From assembly GCF_019393635.1 (NCBI RefSeq), contig NC_057867.1:74155492-74219491 (forward strand): 64,000 nucleotides of DNA, given 5' to 3'. The notes below the pieces were generated by a model, which saw only the letters and a list, made by a program, of their open reading frames with translations, searched no databases and had not been told where the DNA came from. Position 1 is the first letter of the stretch; each line of letters begins with the position of its first letter. Shown one piece after another: positions 35,590 to 45,004 of this stretch. This DNA is from Dromiciops gliroides. Its lineage: Eukaryota > Chordata > Mammalia > Microbiotheria > Microbiotheriidae. A program made the position numbers and the translations under genes.

Positions 35590-36390
35590 TATAATGAGGA
35601 CGCATGCGCGATGCACTGACTTAGCTGACGGGAGAGGAGGGAGTGGGGAGTATCTATGGTCAGAGGGAGAGCAGAAGGGTGGGGAACCTGCAGCGCAGTA
35701 ATGCTGGCGCATGCGCAATGTTCTCCCTTTACCGGCAGCAATGGCGAAGAGCCATAGGGACAGCTGAAGGGAGGGGGGGAAGCAAGGACAACGCATGCGC
35801 AAAGTCCTGGCCTTTACCTGAAGCAACACCCAGGAAGAACCATATGGGGAGATGAATGGGGGGAGGGGGGTGGGAAAACTAGCAGGGCGCATGCGTAACA
35901 TCCCCGTCCTGGCCTTTACCTAGCCATGAAGAGCCATAGAGGGAGCTGAATGGTGTGGGAAAGGGAGGAGGGTGGTTGAAAAAATTAAAAAAACGGGGGG
36001 AGGCAATAGAGGGCGCATGCGCGTGGGGCTGACTGTTACCTGGAGCAACAGTCATCAACATCTATGGGGGAGGCAGAATCTAGCGGTGGGGGCAGGGGGG
36101 CGACGAGAGGCGCATGCGTAATGTCCGGCAGTTACCTGGAGCAAAAGCCATCAAGAGCATAGAGAGAAGAGGAACCGGGGGGAGGGAGGGAGCAAGAAAA
36201 GCGCATGCTCTTGGCGCTGGCTGTTACCAGGAGCAACAGCCATCAACATCCATAGAGGGGGCAGAAAGGGGGATGGGAACGCATGCGCGTTGGGGTGTTA
36301 CCTGGACCAACTACCATCAACGGCAGTAGTGGGAGTTGAATCTCAGGGTGAGGGGGGAGGGGAGCAATGACGGCGCATGCGCAGCGCCAT
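35590..36390 (+). promoter_or_regulatory. Tandem NRF1/X-box promoter array
   Basis: Nine GCGCATGCG palindromes lie at 35601, 35707, 35791, 35887, 36013, 36110, 36201, 36279 and 36373, spaced 78-126 bp. They match the NRF1 site (YGCGCAYGCGCR) exactly or nearly. Between them the same order recurs: the palindrome, a TTACC..GGAGCAAC dyad 20-24 bp downstream, GCCATCAA or GCCATAGAG, then a GGGGAGGG purine stretch. This is a degenerate tandem repeat of about 95 bp, not random CpG DNA. It ends about 400 bp before the retrocopy ATG, on the same strand. NRF1 and RFX binding is inferred from motif match only. Confidence 0.8.
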
Positions 36391-36415
36391 CAGGTTGGGT
36401 TTGAAATGAAGGATA

Positions 36416-36438
36416 TGCACGTGCCTGATGCACGTGCA
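36416..36438. promoter_or_regulatory. Paired CACGTG E-boxes
   Basis: TGCACGTGC occurs twice with a 13-bp offset (CACGTG at 36418-36423 and 36431-36436). The palindromic core is that of USF, MYC/MAX or BHLHE factors; the bound factor is unknown. Confidence 0.6.
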
Positions 36439-36450
36439 TTAGCAGGAGAA

Positions 36451-36466
36451 GCAGCCATTGGTTGGA
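36451..36466 (-). promoter_or_regulatory. Inverted CCAAT box with GCAGCCAT
   Basis: GCAGCCATTGGTTGG contains ATTGG (complement CCAAT, NF-Y type) overlapping a GCAGCCAT word (YY1/REX1-like). There is no TATA box nearby, consistent with a CpG-type promoter whose start is probably at about 36480-36560. Confidence 0.45.
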
Positions 36467-36795
36467 GCTGAGAGTGCCGGTGGCCCTACATTCCATCTCG
36501 AGGGCCAGGTAGTTGATGAGGAGCTTCAGTTGTTGAGAGAACTGACTGGTGGCCGCTACAGCTGAAGTGGACCTTCGTCATCCTGTGGGCAGCTGCTTCC
36601 GGTAAATCAGGTCCAAATTGGCACCTAATTAATTTCCTATTGCCCTAGACTTTGGAGGGTGGCGGTCATCTGGGCCTGAGGCGGGACCACCGGGAGAAGG
36701 GCCAGAAGGGGGGCATCGTCAGCGCCTGGGCTGTGTGTGCCAGCGGCGGCGGAGGCGGGAGAGGCGGGCGGAGGCTCCGGGCCCTTACGGGAGAG

Positions 36796-38385
36796 ATGGC
36801 GCCAAAGAAAGACCCCAAGAAGCGCCCCAGGAAGCCCCAGTTTGAGGTCGGGGAGCGGGTGTTGTGTTTTCCGAGGGGCCCCTGCTTTATGAAGCGGAGT
36901 GTGTGAAAGTGTCCGTTAAGTACAGGAAGGTCAAGTACCTCGTTCACTACCCGGGAGGTAACGAGAAGGGCGCTGTGCGGACCCGGCTCTCCGAAAAGCT
37001 GGCCAAGATGGAGGCTCGGGAGGCGGAAAAAGGCCCAGGAGACCGGAGAAGCCCCAGGAGGGGGAAAAGGCCCAGGAGGCAGAAAGGTCCCGGAGGCGGA
37101 GAAGGCCCAGGAGGCGGAAAAACCCGGTAAGGCCCCTAAGTCCCAGAAAGGCCGGAAGCCCCGTAGTGAGGCTTCAGAGTCGGGGGTGGCCCATAAGTCC
37201 CCTAAAGCCGGTGAGACCAGTAAGGCGGGGGAAGCCAGTAATGTCGGGGAGCCCAGGGAAACCAGTGAGCCCAGTGAAGACCCCGAGGTGGAGGCAGATG
37301 AGACCAAGGCCAAAGGCAAGGGCAAAGGCAAGGGCAAAGGCAAAGGCAAAGGCAAAGCTGTTGCTGCTCCCTGCCCTGTTGGAGATGGTGACACTGATTA
37401 CAAGGAGGACTACTGCCCTACTGCTGGCTGGGATGACGAGTGGGTTCCTGAGAGCAGAATTCTCAAGTATTCCGAGACCAATCTGCAGAAACAGAGAGAG
37501 CTTCTCAACAGCAATGAGGAGCTATCTGCAGATGAGAAGGTGGGAGAGGACCTGGCTCCCGGGGAAAAGAAGAGCTCCGGGCGCAAGACCCCAACCTCGG
37601 AGCCCAAGACCCCAAGCTCAGAGTCCAAGACTGCGACCTCAGAGTCAGAGTCAGAGAGTCAGCAGTCGGAGGGGCAGCAGGAGAAGAACCTTGACAAAGA
37701 AGAAGCCTCTACAGCATCAGGGCCCTCGGGGTCTTCAGCCAAAAAAAAGGAAAAGAAAATGGCTGAAACTGGAGAAGGAAGCAGTTCCAGCGAAACATCA
37801 ACACCATCTCGGCCCCAGCATTCCAAGCGGAGAGCCCGTGTGTACTATGAGGTAGAAAGGCGATATGTGAAAAAAACCGACATTAAAGTGAACATTCCCA
37901 ATGAACTGAAGCCGTGGCTGGTGGAGGATTGGGAGCTGGTTGTCGGGCAAAAGCAATTATTTCACCTTCCGGCTCAGAAGAATATAGATTCCATTCTGGA
38001 TGACTACGAGGAGTACGAAAGGGCCCAAGGAAACTTGGCCAAGTCGTATTCAGTCACCGAAGTGGTAGCTGGGATAAAAGCTTATTTCAATGTAATGTTG
38101 GGCCCTCAGCTGTTGTATGATTTTGAAAGGCCCCAGTATGCTGATATCTTAGCTGATGATCCTGATGCTCCTATGTCCCAGATTTATGGAGCATCCCATC
38201 TCCTTCGATTGTTTGTCAAAATTGGTGATATGCTGTCCTATACTGCACTGGATGAGCAGAGTGTGGCATTGTTGCTAAATTATCTTCATGATTTCCTGAA
38301 ATATTTGGCAAATCATGCAGGAGCTCTGTTCAGTGCCAGTGATTATGAGGTTGCTCCCCCTGAGTATTTACAAAAAGTTGCCTAA
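36796..38385 (+). CDS. MORF4L1-like: MORF4L1/MRG15-like retrocopy, intronless
   Basis: MRG15 is the chromatin reader of NuA4/TIP60 and SIN3 complexes: a chromo barrel domain binds methylated H3K36 and an MRG domain binds partner proteins. This copy starts MAPKKDPKK at an ATG and keeps GERVLCF, then needs a frame change near 36867-36885 to read GPLLYEAECVKV and the VKYLVHY core. A second change near 37027-37031 restores the first frame. The two single-base shifts cancel, giving 1590 bp (529 codons). From 36907 the frame is open to the stop. GWDDEWVPESRILKY finishes the chromo domain; a Ser/Glu/Lys linker follows, then the complete MRG domain (ELKPWLVEDW, FNVMLGPQLLY, HLLRLFVKI, LLNYLHDFLKYL, SASDYEVAPPEY). 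GAVRTRLSEK inside the chromo domain resembles the extra segment of the long MRG15 isoform. If the shifts are real, the first in-frame ATG (37759) would give a 208-residue MRG-only protein. The MRG family assignment is certain; intactness is not. Confidence 0.85.
37312..37359 (+). repeat. Coding (Lys-Gly)n minisatellite
   Basis: AAAGGC/AAGGGC hexamers encode about seven Lys-Gly pairs inside the expanded insert of the retrocopy. The opposite strand gives a Leu-Pro run, a shadow ORF. No such run is known to me in MRG15. Confidence 0.85.
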
Positions 38386-39003
38386 GAGTCTGATATTATT
38401 TGTTAAATTTTGATCTCAGTGAACATAAATGTTATATTATTAGTTCTCTTTACAAGAAGAAAATGTTTAATTTATTCAGTGTTTAATCTAATTTATGTTT
38501 GTTAAGTATTTGTTCTGTTTAAAACATAAAAAGGGTAATGTTTCAGTCCCTTCTGTAATTTTAGAGGTTCTGTTCCAGTCTATGTAATAGTGATCTGTGT
38601 AGAATGTTTCACTGTGTAGTTAACAAAGCTGCTTGTATTCTGATGGTTACATTCTTATGACATTTTTATGATCTGTTTAAATGGGAAGTGACAAAACATC
38701 TTTATTCCTAGTGCCAAAGTTTAAGTCATTGCATATGGTTAAAAATTCATTAATTTATGCTATTTTCCTGTTACCTTCTTTATTTTTGATCTTTAAATTT
38801 GACTGTGATTGTTGGAAAACAGTATTTTTTGTTAAAGTTTTTGTATTTTGCTTCTGATGCACATAACAGCAGAAAAATGCATTATTGTATATCTGGTTTT
38901 CTGAGAAAGTATACCTTTTAGGAACTGTTTTAAAGACTTAAATATATCTATTTTCATTTTAAAAACCACAATATGTGTTTGTGTGTATTTAATTTAAAAA
39001 AAT
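38386..39003 (+). other. Putative 3' UTR of the retrocopy
   Basis: AT-rich sequence following the stop codon without an obvious unrelated repeat. It ends at an A-run (TTTAAAAAAATAATG, about 38990-39004) that may be the remnant of the retrocopy poly(A) tail. No canonical AATAAA is visible just before it. Assignment is by position. Confidence 0.5.
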
Positions 39004-39186
39004 AATGCAGTGAGAACCTAGAGCAGTAAGTGACAGACACAGACACCTGGGGTTTCTGAGCCGGCACATAACAGTGCGTATCAGAGCTCTTCCAGAGGCT
39101 GGTCAGCTATGCTTTAACTTCAGACTGATACAAGCAGCTCCTTCCCTGATGCTCTGGCTTATGCAGTTTTACAGTCTAGTACAGAG

Positions 39187-39190
39187 AGGT

Positions 39191-39235
<45 letters not shown>

Positions 39236-39500
39236 TGGGGGTTGTGTGTATGTCTGTGTGTGTGTGTGTCTGGGGGGGGGTGTATGTCTGTGTGTGTGTG
39301 TGTGTGTCTGGGGGTTGTGTGTATGTCTGTGTGTGTGTGTGTATCTGGGGGGGGTGTATGTCTGTGTGTGTGTGTGTCTGGGGGGGTGTGTATGTCTGTG
39401 TGGGGGGGGGTGTGGGTGTCTGGGTGTGTATGTGGGTGTGTGTCTGTGTCAGTGTGTGTCTGTGTCTGGATGTCTGGGTGTGTGTGTGTTGGGGGGGGAT
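39187..39500. repeat. GT minisatellite with G runs
   Basis: A long GTGTGT run followed by repeated units of TGTCTGGGGG(G)n, TGTGTATGTCTGTGTG. The strongly biased Cys-Val or Thr-His ORFs in every frame are artefacts. Confidence 0.95.
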
Positions 39501-39504
39501 AAAT

Positions 39505-39960
39505 ATACAGAGCTAGAATATGCTGTAATAGAATATCAGCAACATGGAGCAAACTCATTCTGAGTAGGCTAGATCAGAATACACACAGGAATTAGTAGAA
39601 TTGTGTTCGTGTTCAAGAATTGTACTAAATTAACTTATCATTTAATTGAGGATTTTTTTGTCCATATGTTGCTTCTCCTCCCTCTTTGGGAAGGAGCCTA
39701 GCCTAGCCAAACTGCATCAGTCTGTCCCCAGACTGATAATCAGTGTGGCCACTAAGAGCCCTTAAACTGTGCTGCATCATTTATTAAACAAGCTATTTAA
39801 CCTCACCAACTAGCATTAAACAATATTAATACAGCAGCTCCTAATAAAATAGAAAATGGAAGCATAGAATATATGCCAGAGACATTAACAGAGCATTGCT
39901 TTTGGTGTATCCCAGGAAGGATTCTTTTCAGAAACAAGTGTTTAAAGCAGCTCTCCAGTC
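39505..39960. other. Intergenic, no recognised element
   Basis: No gene recognised between the minisatellite and the L2 fragment. Confidence 0.4.
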
Positions 39961-39964
39961 CAAA

Positions 39965-40110
39965 CATTGAATGAATAAATGAGTGAATGAAAAAAAAAAG
40001 TGTTTACAATTTTATGAACACTGTTCTAGGTTTAGGGGGATCCAAATACAAAAGAGAGAGCTCTGACCATTTAGGAGGTAAGATGCTAATGGGGAAGATA
40101 ACAGAAATAA
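39965..40110 (-). repeat. L2 fragment
   Basis: GAATGAATAAATGAGTGAATG, TTTATGAACACTGTTCTAGG and GGGGATCCAAATAC, complement of the L2 3' end. Confidence 0.55.
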
Positions 40111-40715
40111 TGCAGTAATAGACAGGGGAGGGTATTTTGGTCTGCAGAATCACAAGAATGGTGAACAGAATCATCAAGAACTGTCAACATCTCCTTTCCA
40201 GAAGAACTAATAATATTGATTTAATAACTTTTCAGAGGAAAAGGTAGAAGGGAGGGAGGTAAGGGAGAGGCTCTGTTTTCCTGATGGGCAGAAAGCAAGA
40301 TGTCTGGGGTAAACAGATATGAAGCATGATCCAGAACTGAAGACAGTGGATTAGGTAAGTTTGCACTAACCAGTTAGGGTAACTTAACCTAGTCTCATTG
40401 GTCATATTTCTCAATTTCTGCCACTAACTGTTAAGACCTGCCCTAGCTTACCTTCTCAATGGGCAGGGGAGAAACTGGAGGGAGGAAGACAATTTGGACT
40501 CCCCTTTCCCCAAAAATAATGTTTAAAAATAAAAAAAGAATTGTACCATATTTGTAGGCAGATAGTGATTTCATCTCAGGGGAAAGGGATGCCTCCCACT
40601 GGCCAGTTCATCACAGAAAGGCAGGTATCTAGTCTTTTATGACCTGCATTCCTGCTGTGACCAAACATCTTGAATTACAGAGCCAAAGGTTTAATAATTA
40701 CTGGCATTTGTACAT
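40111..40715. other. Intergenic, no recognised element
   Basis: No gene or confident repeat recognised; an old LTR or L1 tail is possible but unproven. Confidence 0.35.
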
Positions 40716-40719
40716 TCTA

Positions 40720-41885
40720 CTAGGTGAGTGGGGGATGGATACAACCTATGAAGAGAAAAGTCAATTCAAGATACTTTGAAGCTGGAGGAAGCACTGCCAA
40801 TTGGAAGGAATCAGGGAATATATCAGTGAGGAGGTGGCAGCTGAGCTGAGCCTTGGAAGAAAGACCATGAGTTTGAGAGGTGAAGATGAGGAAGGAGTAC
40901 ATTACATAGACCATGACTTTCATGAATTCATGGCAGAATATGCAAAGGGTAGTTCAGCAAACAGGTACTAGTTCAGCATGGCTGGAATGACCAGAGAGCA
41001 TGAATATGAAAATAGGAGAATAATACAAATTAAGTCTATAAATGAGGTTGGAGTCAGATTTTGAGGGTCTTAAGACTGAGATGATTATATTTTATCTTAG
41101 CAGCAATAGGGAGCTACTGACAGGTTTTGAGCAAGAGAGTGGCTGAATCAAATGTGTACCTTGTGAAGATTGTTATTTTGGTCACCATTTGAAGGATATA
41201 TTGGAAAGGGAGGAGACTAGAAACATGGAGACCAGTTAAGGAAACCATTAGACCAGACAGGAGATGAAATTGGTACTAATGTGCTCATGTGAATGGGATA
41301 AAAGCCACAGACAATGGGCATGTGGTGGACATCAAACAAAGACTTAGCCATTTATTGGCTATACCACATAAGGGAGAGAAAAAAGCCAAGGTTTACACAA
41401 TCATAGAATTAGAAGGGACCTGAAGTCACAAACCTGGATGACCAGAACGACTGTGGTACCTTGAACCAAAAAAGGCAAGTTTGAAGGGGGGGGGCAGGAT
41501 TTCAGGGGAAAGATAAGGATTTTTGTTTTGGCTATATTGAGATACAGAAAGAAATGACACCTCTAAGTGGAAACAGGAATAGATGAACACTGGATACATA
41601 GCTTTGGAAGGCATATATGTGGAGATGATAATTACCCCCCAGAGGATCAGATTTTGCCTTCAATAGAAAGAAGCTACTAAGGACTGAAGGAAAAAACAAG
41701 AGGGTCCAAGACTAGAGCTTTGAGGTACACTCATGCTTAGACAGTGGGAAATAAATGATGCTCTAGCAAAGGACACTGAGGAATATTTAGATGGGTAGGA
41801 AGAGAAGCAACTGGGAACAAGGTCACAGAAGCCAAAGAATGAAGACATAGCTCCAAGAAGGAAATGGGCCATAGTGCCCAAAGCA
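40720..41885 (-). repeat. L2 LINE fragment, long
   Basis: Over 1 kb of the complement of the L2 reverse-transcriptase end: GGCAGCTGAGCTGAGCCTTGG, TATTTTATCTTAGCAGCAATAGGG, GACCAGTTAAGGAAACCATTAG, GGCTATATTGAGATACAG and GACTAGAGCTTTGAGGTACAC. Many indels. Confidence 0.7.
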
Positions 41886-42194
41886 GCCGAGAGTATAAGG
41901 ACAGAAACAAAGCACTTGGAGTTTTAAAAATTCAATGTGTGACTAAAAACTTAACATTGGGAATCAACAAAGGCAAGGCTTAGGAAATTAAATGCCTAAA
42001 GTATCATAGCAACTTTTCGGTCATTTCCTCTCAGATGGCATTAGGATTTGCTGTCTGTTCATTTTCATTGACTTTCCTCTTCTTTGTAGCTATGGTTACA
42101 TACTGGGAACTTCATTTTTCTGGTTATGCTTCTGTTTACTTTGCATTATTATTTCATAGAATAACAATGTGAGATTTGGGAGAGACCTCAATGA

Positions 42195-42408
42195 CCACTA
42201 ATTCAGGGGTTCTCCACCTGGGGTCTGTGAACTCTTTATTTTCTTTAAAAAATATTTTGACGACTATATTTCCAAAAAAACTGGCTTCCTTTGTAATCCT
42301 ATGTATTTTTTCTTATGTATTTAAAAGCATTATTCTGAGAAGGGATCCAAAGGCTTCAGCAGACTGTCCAAGGGATTCCTCTCTCTCTCTCTCTCTCTCT
42401 CTCATACA

Positions 42409-42461
<53 letters not shown>

Positions 42462-42480
42462 AGAGAAATGGTTATGAAGC
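42195..42480. mobile_element. hAT-type DNA transposon remnant
   Basis: GGGTTCTCCACCTGGGGTCTGTGAAC, TTTCCTTTGTAATCCTATGTATTTT, ATTCTGAGAAGGGATCCAAAGGCTTCAGCAGACTGTCC is a known old Charlie-like hAT remnant pattern. A CT/CA microsatellite has expanded at 42380-42459, so the right terminus is obscured. Confidence 0.55.
42380..42459. repeat. CT then CA microsatellite
   Basis: CTCTCT run of about 22 bp passing into ACACAC of about 55 bp. Confidence 0.95.
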
Positions 42481-42539
42481 ACTCATCTAGTCTAAGCCAT
42501 ATAAGAAAGGAATTCTTATTATAAAATAACCAACATGTA

Positions 42540-43115
42540 GTCATCTAGCCTCTTCCTGAGGACCTTTAAGAAGGCAGAGCCTACTAGCTCTGATGGCAGC
42601 CCACTCTACCTTGGACAGCTCTCATCAGGAACCAGCCTCAGTTGGGCTCCTTGCAACTTCTATTTGTTGCTCCTGTCCAACCCTCTAGAGTCAAACACAA
42701 TATGGCTAATCCTTCCACCACATGACAGACCTTCAAATGCTTGAAAGTACCTATCATGTCCCATCTAAGTTTTCTTTTCTTCAGGCTAACCATGGCTCAT
42801 TTCTCTGGCCAATCCTTTTATGACCTAGACTTGTGGCCCTTAATGATCTTATTGGTCCTAATCTGGAATTCTCCATCTTATGAATGTCTTTCTGAAAACA
42901 CTGTGTCCAGAACTAAAAGCAATATTCCATGTGAGGTCCGATAAGGACAGAACAGTGGTGACTATCACCTCCTTGTTCCTAGAAGCTATCTATGACTCAA
43001 TGCAGCCAAGACTGCATTTCTCTTTGTGCCAGCCACACTGGACACCTGACTTTTACTGACTTTTAAGTCCACTAAATCCCTTCTCCCCTAGATATTTTCC
43101 TCTATCTAGATTTAA
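42540..43115 (+). repeat. CR1/L3 LINE 3' portion
   Basis: GGCAGCCCACTCTACCTTGGAC, CAACCCTCTAGAGTCAAACAC, CTTCAGGCTAACCATGGC, GTGTCCAGAACTAAAAGC, GACTATCACCTCCTTGTTCC and CTTTTAAGTCCACTAAATCC. Confidence 0.8.
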
Positions 43116-43119
43116 AAAA

Positions 43120-43445
43120 AATACTGCCTATATTGCTGGTCTTAATGGCATTATAACACTCCAACACATTAATATGCCAGAATTTAACACTTCCCCTATT
43201 GGTGGATTTTTAGGTTCTTTTCCCCATTTTCCTGGCAATTACATATGACAATGTAATGAAAGATCTTTAAACAGGCAGTTCTTTCTTATTGTGATTCTCA
43301 ATAATATAATCATGGCAGATTCCCAACAAGAGAATTGTTGTGTCCAAGGGTAAGGTTACATTTTAACTCAGGATACTGGCAAATTGCTCTCCAACAAAGA
43401 ATCTATAAGTGTGCAATTCCACTGGCAACGAATGAGTGTGAAAGG
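43120..43445 (-). repeat. L1 3' fragment, reverse
   Basis: CCCTATTGGTGGATTTTTAGG, TCCAAGGGTAAGGTTACATTTTAAC and CAAATTGCTCTCCAACAAAGAA are the complement of the L1 3' string. Confidence 0.6.
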
Positions 43446-43467
43446 CATGGGATCACAGGATGATTGT

Positions 43468-43625
43468 TTAAGAGCTGGAAAATATCTGGGAGGCCATCCT
43501 TCCTTTTACAGACAAGGAAACAGAAGCCCAAACAGATTGAAATGACCTGCCCAAAGTCTTGCAGGAAGTAAGTAGCTGAGCTAGAATTTCAACTACATTG
43601 GATTTACAGGTCAACAGGTCATCAG
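43468..43625 (-). repeat. MIR fragment
   Basis: CAAGGAAACAGAAGCCCAAAC, GACCTGCCCAAAGTCTTGCAGG and AGCTAGAATTTCAACTAC, reverse MIR. Confidence 0.6.
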
Positions 43626-43704
43626 TGACATTCATCAATAAGTGATCACAGGCTATAAACAATATGCTTTCTAAATAATTATGAATTATATAAACTCTCT
43701 TTTT

Positions 43705-44150
43705 TGCCATTTAAAGTCCTTTACCATCTGACTCCAGGCTACCTATGCAGGTTGATTATATATTACACCCCACCCCCAACACACCCTTTATACTCAGCTG
43801 AACTGCTTATTCCCTCAATGTGACATTCCATTAATCTCTTCCATGACTTTTCACAGGCTAGCCCCAAGTTTGGAATGCTCTCCCTCTAATGCTCTTCTCA
43901 AGTGCCACATGCATATAGGTGACTTCCCTGCTTCCTCAGTTGTTGGTGCCATGCCCCTCCCCAGTAAATCACTTTGTATATATCCTGGAATCACTTACCT
44001 GTGAAAATGGGCTTTACCCTCACAGTAGAATAGAAGTTCCTTGAGGGCAGGAGCTGTCTTATTTTTTCACAGGCGTCTTCACTCCTGGCACAGTGGCAGG
44101 CACATTGTAATCACATAACAAGTGCTTGTGGACTTAATAATTGACCATAT
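43705..44150 (+). repeat. L2 LINE 3' end
   Basis: AAAGTCCTTTACCATCTGACTCC, TTTGGAATGCTCTCCCTC, TAGAAGTTCCTTGAGGGCAGGAGC and GGCACAGTGGCAGGCAC, a good L2 3' end. Confidence 0.8.
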
Positions 44151-44154
44151 GAAA

Positions 44155-44770
44155 ATATGCTCCAAATCACTAAAAATAAGAAAAATGCAAAATTACTCAA
44201 ACTGGCTGTGATGACCAAAACTGGAAACAATCAGTGTTGAAGGAGCTAATGCACTTCACAGTGGTGGGCTCTGACTTGGTTCAACTGTTCAGGCTAAAAA
44301 TTTGCAATTATACAAGAATAATGACCAACTCATTCATAATAATTAGTAACTAACATAGCCTTTGACTCAGCAATACCACTATAGGTCATGGAGGTTAAAG
44401 ACAGAAACAAAGGTCCAATATCTGTCAAAATATTCACAGTCAGATTTTTTGTTTAATGTCACAGCAAAGAACTGGGAACAGAGTGGGTACCCATCAACTG
44501 GACAATGGTGAACTGGTTAACATCATAAGAGTATGATAGAATATTGCTGTGTAGGGAGAAAAGGTGAACATGAAGAATTTAGAGAAACATGGGAGGATCT
44601 GTATAAATTAATAGAGAGTGAAATTAGCCAAACCAGAAGCACAATATACACTATAACAACTACATTAATAAAAAGACCATTAAAAGGACAGCAAGCATTG
44701 AGTAACTGAAAAATCAGTAGTGTTTCAAGAGAATAGAAAATGAGGTGTCTTAATCAGGGACCAATGGATA
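44155..44770 (+). repeat. L1 3' fragment
   Basis: CTAAAAATAAGAAAAATGCAAAATTA, TAGCCTTTGACTCAGCAATACCAC, CCCATCAACTGGACAATGG and GAAATTAGCCAAACCAGAAGC. Confidence 0.7.
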
Positions 44771-45004
44771 TATGAATACTCAATTCTACCCTGCCCCCAC
44801 CACATATAGACAGAGACACACATTAATAAAGAGCAAAGTCAGAAACGTTAATAATCATAGAAACATTGAAAGTTTTGGGCAACAAAAGTAGGGAGAAATA
44901 GAAAAGGTCTGGCTAAAAATTACTTCCCTAGGATAGGAAAAGAATAGAAAATAGGATAGGGACAGAAAATAAGATAGGAAGTTGAAAATGAAAAAAAATC
45001 TTTG

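Larger units (their letters stand above)
35100..37200. promoter_or_regulatory. CpG-rich domain covering the promoter
   Basis: GC content and CpG frequency rise sharply from about 35.1 kb (C/G runs at 35280-35335, TCGCGAGTGCGCATGC at 35349-35364) to the start of the retrocopy near 37.2 kb. The rest of the window is AT-rich and CpG-poor. A CpG-rich stretch kept in a mammalian genome suggests it is unmethylated in the germ line. Confidence 0.75.

Noticed and set aside
35578..35901. Minus-strand ORF with repeated RTLRMR words
   Set aside because: The repetition simply reflects the NRF1 tandem units; not a protein repeat.
35590..36390. CRISPR-like array
   Set aside because: Regular spacing of short palindromes, but units are similar throughout, spacers are not unique and the DNA is vertebrate.
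36602..36650. 49-base intron from CCG/GTAAATC to CCCTAG/AC
   Set aside because: Shorter than typical functional mammalian introns; the 36509 donor is more plausible.
36666..37394. 242-codon minus-strand ORF with Leu-Pro repeats
   Set aside because: It is the complement of the Lys-Gly and Glu/Lys repeats of the MRG-type gene; no domain of its own.
37166..37855. 229-codon plus-strand ORF in another frame
   Set aside because: Shadow of the MRG-type frame; Arg/Pro-rich translation without a family match.
39074..39563. Four overlapping Cys-Val / Thr-His ORFs
   Set aside because: All arise from the GT minisatellite in every frame.
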